This document shows, piece after piece, positions 1-5,293 of a stretch of 7,412 nt of DNA. This DNA is from Nitrospinota bacterium (lineage in GTDB: Bacteria > Tectomicrobia > Entotheonellia > J063): assembly GCA_003696125.1 (NCBI GenBank), contig RFHZ01000318.1, forward strand, positions 1 to 7,412, in the 5' to 3' direction. The translations under genes and the position numbers were made by a program. How positions within the stretch are numbered: position 1 is the stretch's first letter; each line of letters opens with the position of its first letter. The notes beneath the pieces are model-generated. The model searched no databases, was not told where the DNA came from, and worked only from the letters and a program-made list of their open reading frames with translations.

Positions 1-12
1 GATTTCTCTGTA

Positions 13-97
13 TGCCGGAGGTGGGAGTCGAACCCACACGGGCGCAAGGCCCACGGGATTTTGAGTCCCGCGCGTCTACCAGTTTCACCACTCCGGC
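13..97 (-). tRNA. tRNA-Leu (anticodon CAA)
   Basis: A class II tRNA with a long variable arm, read on the minus strand. The 7-bp acceptor stem pairs 91-97 with 14-20, with A73 at position 13. The anticodon stem CGGGA/TCCCG encloses the loop CTCAAAA, so the anticodon is CAA, which reads the leucine codon UUG. The variable arm forms a GGGC/GCCC hairpin, and the T arm is GTGGG-TTCGACT-CCCAC. The D-arm sequence is typical of bacterial leucine tRNAs. After A73 the minus strand reads TACAGAG, so no CCA is encoded and it must be added after 3' processing. It lies 63 bases downstream of rnz in the same direction. No strong promoter of its own is visible in the gap, so it may be co-transcribed with rnz (inference). 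Confidence 0.97.
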
Positions 98-104
98 GCT
101 TGCA

Positions 105-124
105 TGGAGGAGACTCAACCTCCA
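105..124 (-). other. Short hairpin between rnz and tRNA-Leu
   Basis: A perfect 6-bp inverted repeat, TGGAGG (105-110) and CCTCCA (119-124), with an 8-base loop. It lies in the 63-base gap just before the 5' end of the tRNA. No T-run follows on either strand, so it is not a normal terminator. In an rnz-tRNA transcript it would form a stem shortly upstream of the RNase P cut site. The role is unknown and chance occurrence is possible. Confidence 0.3.
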
Positions 125-160
125 CTTCTATATTGTTTGTACCACGTTTCCCCTCATTCG

Positions 161-1096
161 TCAACTCCTTTTCGCCTCGACCTCTGGTTCCTTGGGAGGG
201 ATCTCCCAGCTGGCGAGATCGGCAGCTACCTCCACGGCTGGAAAGCGTCGACGAAGCATAGAGAGGGCTTTTCCCCGCACGTTGTACTGGGAGCCGATAT
301 GGGTGAGGATGAGACGTTTGGCCCCGGCCCGCAGCGCCACCTCCACCGCCTCCTGGGCGGTGGAATGCCCTCGCTCTGCCGCCTTGGCTTCATCGCCAGG
401 ACCGTACGTGCTGTCATAGATCAGGAGATCAGCCCCTTGGGCGAGCTTTTCCGCTTCCGGACAGGGTCGGGTATCCAGGCAGTAGGCGATGCGCCTGCCT
501 GGCCGGGTCGGACCCAGGACCTGCTCCGGGTAGACCGTATTCCCGGCAGGGGTGACTACCGGGAAACCGCGTTGCAATTGCCCGAAAAGGGGACCGGCTG
601 GAACCCCGAGTTGCAAGGCGGCCTCCACATTGAAGCGACCAGGCCGGTCCTTCTCCTGTAAGGCATAGCCAAATGTTCGCCCCACATGCCGGAGCGGCAG
701 TGCTTCGACATAATACCGCTGCTCCTCACAGACGAGGCCAGGTCCCACCTCATGAAAGAGGAGCGGATAGGAGAGGGTAAGCCGCAGGAGCTTTTGTGAG
801 GTCTCCACATACTCCTGCACCTCGGCCGGCCCGTACAGATGAAGGGGAGCTATGCGGCCAGAGATCTCGTAGGTAGAGAGCAGGCCGGGGAGCCCCAGCA
901 CATGATCACCATGCAGATGAGTGATGAAGATCTTGGTTAAGCGACCGATACGCAGACCGGCCTTCCGCATCTGGATCTGGGTTCCTTCCCCACAGTCGAA
1001 GAGAAGGATCTCCCCTTCCCAGATCACGGCGGTCGCCGAGGGGTTCCGTTCTGCGGTCGGGGTCGCGGAACTGGTCCCCAGCATCACGATTTTCAC
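161..1096 (-). CDS. rnz: Ribonuclease Z (tRNA 3'-processing endonuclease)
   Basis: A zinc-dependent endonuclease of the metallo-beta-lactamase fold that cuts CCA-less tRNA precursors just after the discriminator base in the cytoplasm. The 311 residues match the short (homodimeric) RNase Z form. The HxHxDH motif is H60-L-H62-G-D64-H65. Other metal ligands fit H137, D208 (YCLDT) and H266 (LTHI), with a constant spacing offset from the well-studied Bacillus enzyme. The region around residues 150-180 (PGRF, LGVPAGP) corresponds to the flexible exosite arm that grips the tRNA elbow. H244-S-T is the conserved HST motif. The usual LTHxSSRY appears here as LTHIGSQY. The start is GTG, preceded by AGGAGAAG at good spacing. 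It is transcribed towards tRNA-Leu and divergently from the lipoprotein gene. The family call is secure. Confidence 0.96.
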   Translation of the reverse strand: MKIVMLGTSSATPTAERNPSATAVIWEGEILLFDCGEGTQIQMRKAGLRIGRLTKIFITHLHGDHVLGLPGLLSTYEISGRIAPLHLYGPAEVQEYVETSQKLLRLTLSYPLLFHEVGPGLVCEEQRYYVEALPLRHVGRTFGYALQEKDRPGRFNVEAALQLGVPAGPLFGQLQRGFPVVTPAGNTVYPEQVLGPTRPGRRIAYCLDTRPCPEAEKLAQGADLLIYDSTYGPGDEAKAAERGHSTAQEAVEVALRAGAKRLILTHIGSQYNVRGKALSMLRRRFPAVEVAADLASWEIPPKEPEVEAKRS

Positions 1097-1151
1097 TGCC
1101 TTCTCCTCTTGTGCTCAATGCCCGCTCAGGGCCATCCTATCCAGTTTTTCC

Positions 1152-1180
1152 TTGACCAGGACACAGAAATTTGCTAGAGA
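1152..1180 (+). promoter_or_regulatory. Candidate sigma-70 promoter for the lipoprotein gene
   Basis: TTGACC (1152-1157), a 17-base spacer, then TAGAGA (1175-1180) preceded by TGC, an extended -10 arrangement. The -35 box is good and the -10 box is weak. Transcription would begin near 1187, giving a leader of about 57 bases to the GTG start at 1244. This would leave almost no leader for the upstream alternative start at 1190. Confidence 0.4.
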
Positions 1181-1243
1181 TTCTGTAGCGTGCGATTCGT
1201 CTGGTGTCTGCCCCGGTTTCCTCTGGCTTGGGAGAAGGGAAAA

Positions 1244-1813
1244 GTGGTCTCCTACCGTGGGTTACCTCTGCTCTGGTTCTGCCTCTTTGTGGGAGTATTC
1301 TCCGGGTGTATCCAAAAGAAGGTGTTACCTCCTCTTCCCGGCCTCTCTGCCTCCTCCCAGTTATCCACGGCAGCCGCCCTGGCCATGGCTTCAGAAACCC
1401 TGCGTTTTCGAGAGCTGAGTGCCAAGAAAGTCTTCCTCCATGTGCATACCCTGGCCTCCTTTTTATCACGGGAACAGCACTCGGAGGATTTTTTGCAAGC
1501 CTGGCTCTGGGAATTGCTGGTGCGGGATGGGGTCTTCCCGGTCTCCTCTCCCGAGCAGGCAGAGATTGAACTCGCCGTCCAGGTCAACGTCTTGGGTATC
1601 GATCGCTTCCGGCGGGATTTCCCCCCTCTATTCTATACCGAGTATACCGATGGGAAGGTCGATATGCACCTTGTCGCCTATCAGCGGGGAGCCCCCCCTA
1701 TGATCCGTTTTACCAAGGATGTTCGTGTCACGGTGCGTTACCGCGAAGCTTTTTGGTTCTACTTCCTCGGTCCCTATCCCTCGCTGGAGATTCTGGACAC
1801 GCTTCCACGCTAG
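1244..1813 (+). CDS. Predicted lipoprotein of unknown function
   Basis: I do not recognise the family. The frame is open from a GTG at 1190, but I choose the GTG at 1244 because GGAGAAGGG (1231-1239) precedes it at good spacing and because it puts the signal peptide at the N-terminus. The resulting 189-residue protein begins with a short polar stretch containing Arg5, then a hydrophobic core (about residues 7-20, LPLLWFCLFVGVF) ending in FSG-C. Cys22 is a plausible lipidation site, although Phe at -3 of the lipobox is unusual. The mature part is mixed alpha/beta with no membrane segment. It includes a helix rich in Leu and Trp (around FLQAWLWELLVRDG) followed by beta-like strands (AEIELAVQVNVLGI, KVDMHLVAY), and it ends soon after an aromatic patch (FWFYFLGPYP). 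This layout recalls small outer-membrane assembly or accessory lipoproteins, but no function can be assigned. It diverges from rnz and converges on minE. Confidence 0.75.
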   Translation: MVSYRGLPLLWFCLFVGVFSGCIQKKVLPPLPGLSASSQLSTAAALAMASETLRFRELSAKKVFLHVHTLASFLSREQHSEDFLQAWLWELLVRDGVFPVSSPEQAEIELAVQVNVLGIDRFRRDFPPLFYTEYTDGKVDMHLVAYQRGAPPMIRFTKDVRVTVRYREAFWFYFLGPYPSLEILDTLPR

Positions 1814-1870
1814 CGTGCCTGGAATCCCATGCCGCTCTGTTTCTCGCAGAATCCTTGTCCGCCGGCTGAG

Positions 1871-1919
1871 AAAAATCGGGTAAGGGAGAACGGAGAGAAA
1901 GGGAGCAGACCGCCTTACC
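1871..1919 (-). terminator. Possible terminator of the minCDE operon
   Basis: On the minus strand GGTAAGG (1919-1913, overlapping the minE stop codon) can pair with CCTTACC (1885-1879). An inner CGG/CCG pair extends the stem past a small bulge. The right arm is followed by CGA and five T residues (1875-1871). The loop is long and the T-run is short, so this is a weak candidate. It sits in the 101-base convergent gap between minE and the lipoprotein gene. Confidence 0.35.
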
Positions 1920-2190
1920 GTTCTTGCCTGCCCGCCAGCTTGCTTCGTTTGAAGGGAAGATTGACCACCAGGGCCGATGTTGTCTTGTGACGCTGCACTT
2001 CGATCTCCAGTGCCGTCCTGTCGACCTCAAAATATTTGGAAACCACTTCGATCAAATCGATTTTCAAGGCATCGAGGACTTCAGGAGACACATGGGTGCG
2101 ATCATGCACCAGGACAAATTGGAGACGATCCTTGGCAATCCTCTTGCTGTTCGATTGGGTCAAAAGCTTCCTGAGAAATGCTCCAAACAC
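1915..2190 (-). CDS. minE: MinE, cell division topological specificity factor
   Basis: MinE stimulates the ATPase of membrane-bound MinD and drives the Min oscillation that confines the division inhibitor to the cell poles. With the GTG start at 2190 the protein has 91 residues, close to the usual length. The N-terminal FGAFLRKLL is the amphipathic membrane-binding segment. It is followed by KDRLQFVLVHDR, the conserved anti-MinCD region that switches between helix and beta strand. The rest (SPEVLDALKIDLIEVVSKYFEV to ALVVNLPF) is the topological specificity domain. The GTG begins one base after the minD stop codon, and an AAAGGGG ribosome site lies inside the end of minD, which suggests translational coupling. 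A GTG at 2220 would add ten residues overlapping minD, without family resemblance. It is the last gene of minCDE. Confidence 0.93.
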   Translation of the reverse strand: MFGAFLRKLLTQSNSKRIAKDRLQFVLVHDRTHVSPEVLDALKIDLIEVVSKYFEVDRTALEIEVQRHKTTSALVVNLPFKRSKLAGRQER

Positions 2191-2191
2191 G

Positions 2192-3004
2192 TTATGACCC
2201 CTTTCTCTTCCATCCTGCACTGAGGAAGTTTCCCAGTCTGCTCAGTAAACTGGTTTGATCTTGAAAGCTCGGGAGGGGAACATCTTCGCCGAGCAAACGC
2301 CGGGCAATGCGACGAAATGCCGCTCCCGCCGCATAGGTATTGTTGAGGGCAATCGGAACGCCTCGATTGCTTGAAACGATGATCCCTTCATCCTCCGGAA
2401 TAATCCCCAGAAGCGGAATGCCTAAGATATCGATGATGTCTTCCCGATCGAGCATGTCCCCTCGCTGTACCATGGCCGCAGAGAGTCGATTGATGATGAG
2501 CTGCGGCTCGTTGGCCGACGCCTGGAGGAGCCCGATCACCCGATCAGCATCCCGGATGGCCGACACCTCAGGGGTGGTGACCAGAATGGCTTCGTCGGCA
2601 CCGGCCACGGCATTGCGAAACCCTTGCTCTATCCCGGCCGGAGAATCGAAGAGGATAAAGTCAAACTCCTTTTTCAACTCGGTACTGACCTGCTGCATCT
2701 GCTCAGGGGTCACGGCGGTCTTGTCATCGGTCTGCGACGCGGGCAGGAGAAAGAGGTTTTCGATGCGCTTGTCCTTGATCAAAGCCTGGCGAAGCCGACA
2801 GCGACCTTTTATCGCATCAACCAGGTTGTAGACGATCCGGTTTTCTAGTCCCATCACCACATCCAGATTGCGCAAACCGATATCCGCATCTACAACCACG
2901 ACTCGCTTTCCACTTTGCGCAAGCGCGACCCCGAGATTCGCCGTGGTGGTGGTTTTGCCCACTCCCCCTTTCCCTGAGGTAATAACAATGGCTCTCCCAT
3001 CCAT
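2192..3004 (-). CDS. minD: MinD, septum site-determining ATPase
   Basis: A membrane-cycling ParA/MinD-family ATPase that recruits MinC to the inner membrane and is released by MinE. It has 270 residues, the usual family length. The deviant Walker A motif is GKGGVGKTT at residues 11-19, with the signature lysine K12 and catalytic K17. VVVVDADIGLRNLD (35-48) is the Walker A'/switch I region. FDSPAGIEQGF (from about 119, with D120) is switch II. The C-terminal 20 residues (SLLSRLGNFLSAGWKRKG) form an amphipathic membrane-targeting helix. The ATG is preceded by GGAGAAGGA at good spacing. It lies 31 bases after minC and one base before minE, consistent with a single minCDE transcript. Confidence 0.98.
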   Translation of the reverse strand: MDGRAIVITSGKGGVGKTTTTANLGVALAQSGKRVVVVDADIGLRNLDVVMGLENRIVYNLVDAIKGRCRLRQALIKDKRIENLFLLPASQTDDKTAVTPEQMQQVSTELKKEFDFILFDSPAGIEQGFRNAVAGADEAILVTTPEVSAIRDADRVIGLLQASANEPQLIINRLSAAMVQRGDMLDREDIIDILGIPLLGIIPEDEGIIVSSNRGVPIALNNTYAAGAAFRRIARRLLGEDVPLPSFQDQTSLLSRLGNFLSAGWKRKGS

Positions 3005-3035
3005 AGTGTGTCTTCCTTCTCCCTACGCACCCGTT

Positions 3036-3785
3036 TTACGGAAGCTTTCGTTTTTTCTCCAGGGTATCGATGACGATATGTTCGCCCATGATCCGAGCGA
3101 TCTCCGGTACAGCCTCACGCTTGGAATCCCGATCAGGAGGGCGGCCAATGAAATGGGCAATGCGTAGTTGGGTCGGCTGCAAATTAAGCGCAATGATGAC
3201 AGCAGCAGTGTTATCCGGCATGCCAGCATGGGCGATTCCCCGTAAGGTGCCGAAAACGATCACATCACCCCCGGCTATCACTTCGGCTCCTGGATTCACG
3301 TCGCCAATCACCACCAGGTTCTCTTCAGCCACGACTCGTTGCCCAGAGCGCAACGTCTGTTTGACCACTAAGGCGTTGTTCTTCATCGCCTTGTTACGTG
3401 AGCGGGGCCGGATGAGTTCCCCTTCCTGCTCCGTACCAGGGGAAGAGGCCAGAGGAAGGCCGTACTGACGAAAGAAGCTCTTCATCTCCTCGTGTTCACA
3501 GTAAACCTGGGCAATGGTAATCCCGGCCTGATCGGCAAGCATCTGCTGGAGGAGGAGGAATTCCTCCTGTTGCAGGACTCGTTCCCCTAAATGGAGCGTA
3601 ATGGGGGCACCGGCGAAAAAGGTTCCGGCTTTCTGTAGGTGATCGGATAGGTCTTGCTGGATCTCCCGAAACGGAGCCTCACCATCCAGGATAAGGTGGA
3701 TACCGTTACGAAAGCCCTTAAAGGTAATCGTTTCCTTTCGTGTCCCTAAGACATGACCGGCCAAGGTGTGATCCTCTCCCCCCAT
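3036..3785 (-). CDS. minC: MinC, septum formation inhibitor
   Basis: MinC blocks FtsZ assembly away from midcell and is brought to the membrane by MinD. The 249-residue protein has the two-domain family layout. An N-terminal FtsZ-inhibiting domain (about 1-105, including FKGFRNGIHLIL) is joined by a polar linker (about 115-140) to a C-terminal beta-helix domain. The latter carries the hallmark run RSGQRVV, then GDVNPGAEVIAGGDVIVFG, then LRGIAHAG, the part that dimerises and binds MinD. The ATG at 3785 has an AGGA ribosome site five bases upstream and sits just downstream of a clear promoter. It is the first gene of minCDE. The tail after ARIMGEHIVID is short and basic (KKRKLP). Confidence 0.96.
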   Translation of the reverse strand: MGGEDHTLAGHVLGTRKETITFKGFRNGIHLILDGEAPFREIQQDLSDHLQKAGTFFAGAPITLHLGERVLQQEEFLLLQQMLADQAGITIAQVYCEHEEMKSFFRQYGLPLASSPGTEQEGELIRPRSRNKAMKNNALVVKQTLRSGQRVVAEENLVVIGDVNPGAEVIAGGDVIVFGTLRGIAHAGMPDNTAAVIIALNLQPTQLRIAHFIGRPPDRDSKREAVPEIARIMGEHIVIDTLEKKRKLP

Positions 3786-3808
3786 TTTTCCTACATCTCT
3801 CCCCTTTT

Positions 3809-3837
3809 ACTGTAGGGCTTTTCTCTCGTCTTGTCAA
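3809..3837 (-). promoter_or_regulatory. Promoter of the minCDE operon
   Basis: On the minus strand a perfect TTGACA (3837-3832), a 17-base spacer, and TACAGT (3814-3809, four of six consensus bases). The start would fall near 3802, giving a leader of about 17 bases that still contains the minC ribosome site. The -35 box sits inside an 11-base odd dyad, TCTTG-T-CAAGA (3829-3839 on the plus strand). The AT-rich run just upstream (AAATTTTTT on the minus strand) could act as an UP element. Confidence 0.65.
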
Positions 3838-3919
3838 GAAAAAATTTAAAGTGTTGGATACCCTTTTTGTGAGATCAGCTCTCCCCGCGGGATAGGCAGG
3901 CCCTTCCTCTCACGCAAAT

Positions 3920-4753
3920 TTAGGGGAGCAGGGTGTTTAGAAGATCCGGTCGATCCGAGGTCAGGAAATCGACTCCAAGCCCGGCAAACTCCCGGATGAG
4001 GAAGGGGACATTGACCGTCCAGACCCCAACCTGGAATCCCTGGGTATGGAGCGCCTTTAGCAAGGGTGCTGTCAGCCAGGTATGCTTGATCCCGACACAG
4101 CGGAAGCCATGCTGCTGGAGATCGGCAACCACCAGGGCCGGATCGGGGTGCCCGCCCAGGCGACGGAAATAGTGCGTGGAGACCAGGGCACAGGTGCGTA
4201 TCTGTGGTTCCAGGACTTTGATGCGCTGCAGGGTAGGAAAGTCGAAGGAGATGATTACCACATCCTCCAGCATGTCTCGGAGCCGTACCGCCTCGAGAAC
4301 CTTCTCTTCGATCCCTGCATACCGGCTTTTGTCGCTTCGCCGCTTGATTTCTATCTGGACCTCAGCCTTGCCCTTGACCAGATCGAGCACTTCGTCTAAG
4401 GTGGGTATACGTTGCGGTGCCGTTTCCTCAGAAAAACGGGCCGCCGCATTCAGGGTACGCAGCTCGGCCAGGGTCAATCGACCAATCTCCCCGGAACCAT
4501 CTGTCGTGCGGGATACCTCGGGATCGTGCATGACCACTACCGCCCCGTCTTTACTCAGATGAACGTCGAGTTCCACCGCATCCACCCGGAGCTCTAGAGC
4601 CTTCCGGAAGGCGGCCAGGGTGTTTTCAGGAGCCAGGCCAGCCCCGCCGCGATGGGCCACCTTCAGCGGACGATGTACCGGTTGCCCGGCGCTCACGCCG
4701 GAGAAGATGGTTCCCAACAACAGCAGAATTCCTATTAGATGAAAATGCAACAT
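3920..4753 (-). CDS. Secreted glycerophosphodiester phosphodiesterase (GDPD family)
   Basis: It hydrolyses glycerophosphodiesters to sn-glycerol 3-phosphate and an alcohol (known family reaction). It has 277 residues. The N-terminus is a Sec signal peptide with hydrophobic core IGILLLLGTIF and likely cleavage after VSA (residue 22), so the enzyme should act outside the inner membrane. The GDPD TIM-barrel motifs are complete: AHRGG (33-37, catalytic H34), PENT (42-45, E43), ELDVHLSKDG (61-70, metal ligands E61 and D63), HDP (76-78, catalytic H76), and a later EIK strand (in VQIEIKRR) supplying another ligand. The C-terminal VGVWTVN and VDFLTSDRPD motifs are typical. The ATG at 4753 has a strong GAGGTGAT ribosome site. 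It is divergent from the ABC importer operon and 134 bases upstream of minC on the same strand. The exact substrate is unknown. Closest named types are GlpQ/UgpQ. Confidence 0.94.
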   Translation of the reverse strand: MLHFHLIGILLLLGTIFSGVSAGQPVHRPLKVAHRGGAGLAPENTLAAFRKALELRVDAVELDVHLSKDGAVVVMHDPEVSRTTDGSGEIGRLTLAELRTLNAAARFSEETAPQRIPTLDEVLDLVKGKAEVQIEIKRRSDKSRYAGIEEKVLEAVRLRDMLEDVVIISFDFPTLQRIKVLEPQIRTCALVSTHYFRRLGGHPDPALVVADLQQHGFRCVGIKHTWLTAPLLKALHTQGFQVGVWTVNVPFLIREFAGLGVDFLTSDRPDLLNTLLP

Positions 4754-4802
4754 AGATCACCTCTCTTTCCTCACCCCTTCCGGCTTTACAGAAGATACCT
4801 CC

Positions 4803-4821
4803 TACTTGGATGGTTCAAGTA
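4803..4821. promoter_or_regulatory. Candidate operator dyad in the phosphodiesterase leader
   Basis: A perfect 6-bp inverted repeat, TACTTG (4803-4808) and CAAGTA (4816-4821), separated by 7 bases. It lies just downstream of the proposed -10 boxes for the phosphodiesterase gene, where a bound repressor could block transcription. It could also form a small RNA hairpin. No regulator gene is visible nearby. Confidence 0.35.
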
Positions 4822-4847
4822 AGAGATCTCCCTTGTAGTATAGGGAA

Positions 4848-4877
4848 AGTATAGCATGGGGTGAGTTCTCGAACCAA
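4848..4877 (-). promoter_or_regulatory. Candidate promoter for the phosphodiesterase gene
   Basis: On the minus strand TTGGTT (4877-4872), an 18-base spacer, and TATACT (4853-4848) preceded by TGC, an extended -10. A second TATACT follows 11 bases downstream (4842-4837). Transcription from the first box would start near 4841 and leave a leader of about 87 bases. Confidence 0.5.
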
Positions 4878-4909
4878 AGGAAATAAGGTCTGCAGGGGAG
4901 AAAATATTT

Positions 4910-4946
4910 TTTGCTTGCAAAGAGAAAAGAAGAAGAATATACTTCT
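4910..4946 (+). promoter_or_regulatory. Candidate promoter for the ABC importer operon with overlapping dyads
   Basis: TTGCAA (4915-4920), exactly 17 bases, then TATACT (4938-4943, five of six consensus bases). The -35 lies inside the dyad TTTGC-TT-GCAAA (4910-4921). The -10 lies inside a 16-base near-palindrome, AGAAG-N6-CTTCT (4931-4946). The AT-rich palindrome AAAATATTTT (4901-4910) lies immediately upstream and could act as an UP element. A dyad over each promoter box is what a repressor-controlled uptake operon would show (inference). Confidence 0.5.
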
Positions 4947-4983
4947 CAACCAAATAATGGGTGAAGGTTTAGCTCTCTATTCT

Positions 4984-5021
4984 CCTGGGTCCAGGCGATT
5001 GTTCCGACTCTGGTAACCAGA
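4984..5021. repeat. Two related dyads in the importer leader
   Basis: CCTGG-GT-CCAGG (4984-4995) and TCTGGT-A-ACCAGA (5009-5021) are both perfect inverted repeats sharing a CTGG...CCAG core. Their centres are about 25 bases apart. They could be paired protein-binding sites or two small RNA hairpins in the leader. No known family site is recognised. Confidence 0.4.
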
Positions 5022-5293
5022 TCTCCTGTGGTGCTCAAAAAATCCTACAGTTCTCCTGATTCATCTCCAGCCTAGCTCTGAAATCTCGCGGGCGACCAAG
5101 TTCATCCTGGACGTATTCAGCAGGCTCATAGAGATAGAGATTCAATTGTAGAGGGTGACGAATTCCTCATCTCCACCTCTCATGACGCCGTGGCTGGGGT
5201 CCCTGGAGAGGGTGAAAAACGATTTGGGAGGCCAGAAGGGGATCAGGGGAATAGAGGAGAAATCGATCTGGTTGAAAAAAAGGAGGTGTTCCC

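Larger units (their letters stand above)
4754..5293. other. 540-base non-coding divergent regulatory region
   Basis: No credible gene lies here. The few short frames lack ribosome sites; for example, a 19-codon frame from ATG 4957 has no Shine-Dalgarno. Two promoter candidates point outwards, one for the phosphodiesterase (4848-4877, minus) and one for the binding-protein gene (4915-4943, plus), only 37 bases apart. Several short dyads lie at or near them: 4803-4821, 4910-4921, 4931-4946, 4984-4995 and 5009-5021. From about 4950 to 5293 the plus-strand transcript would have an untranslated leader of about 340 bases. It is purine-rich towards its end (about 5200-5290). I recognise no known riboswitch or terminator in it. 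Confidence 0.7.

Noticed and set aside
104-661. A 185-codon plus-strand frame opposite rnz
   Set aside because: It starts by the tRNA and runs antisense to rnz, with no family resemblance and a composition typical of a shadow frame.
921-1418. A 165-codon plus-strand frame spanning the rnz start and the lipoprotein gene
   Set aside because: It overlaps rnz antisense and the lipoprotein gene in another frame; it has no domain and the alternatives are better supported.
2340-2831. A 163-codon plus-strand frame opposite minD
   Set aside because: Antisense shadow of minD; Ser/Met/Arg-rich low-information sequence.
3848-3915. Long inverted repeat GTGAGA...TCTCAC downstream of the phosphodiesterase gene, considered as its terminator
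   Set aside because: The loop is over 30 bases and on the minus strand the right arm is followed by A residues, not T; the nearest T-run is about 20 bases away next to the minC promoter.
4957-5016. A 19-codon leader peptide in the importer leader
   Set aside because: No ribosome site before its ATG and no codon run suggesting attenuation.
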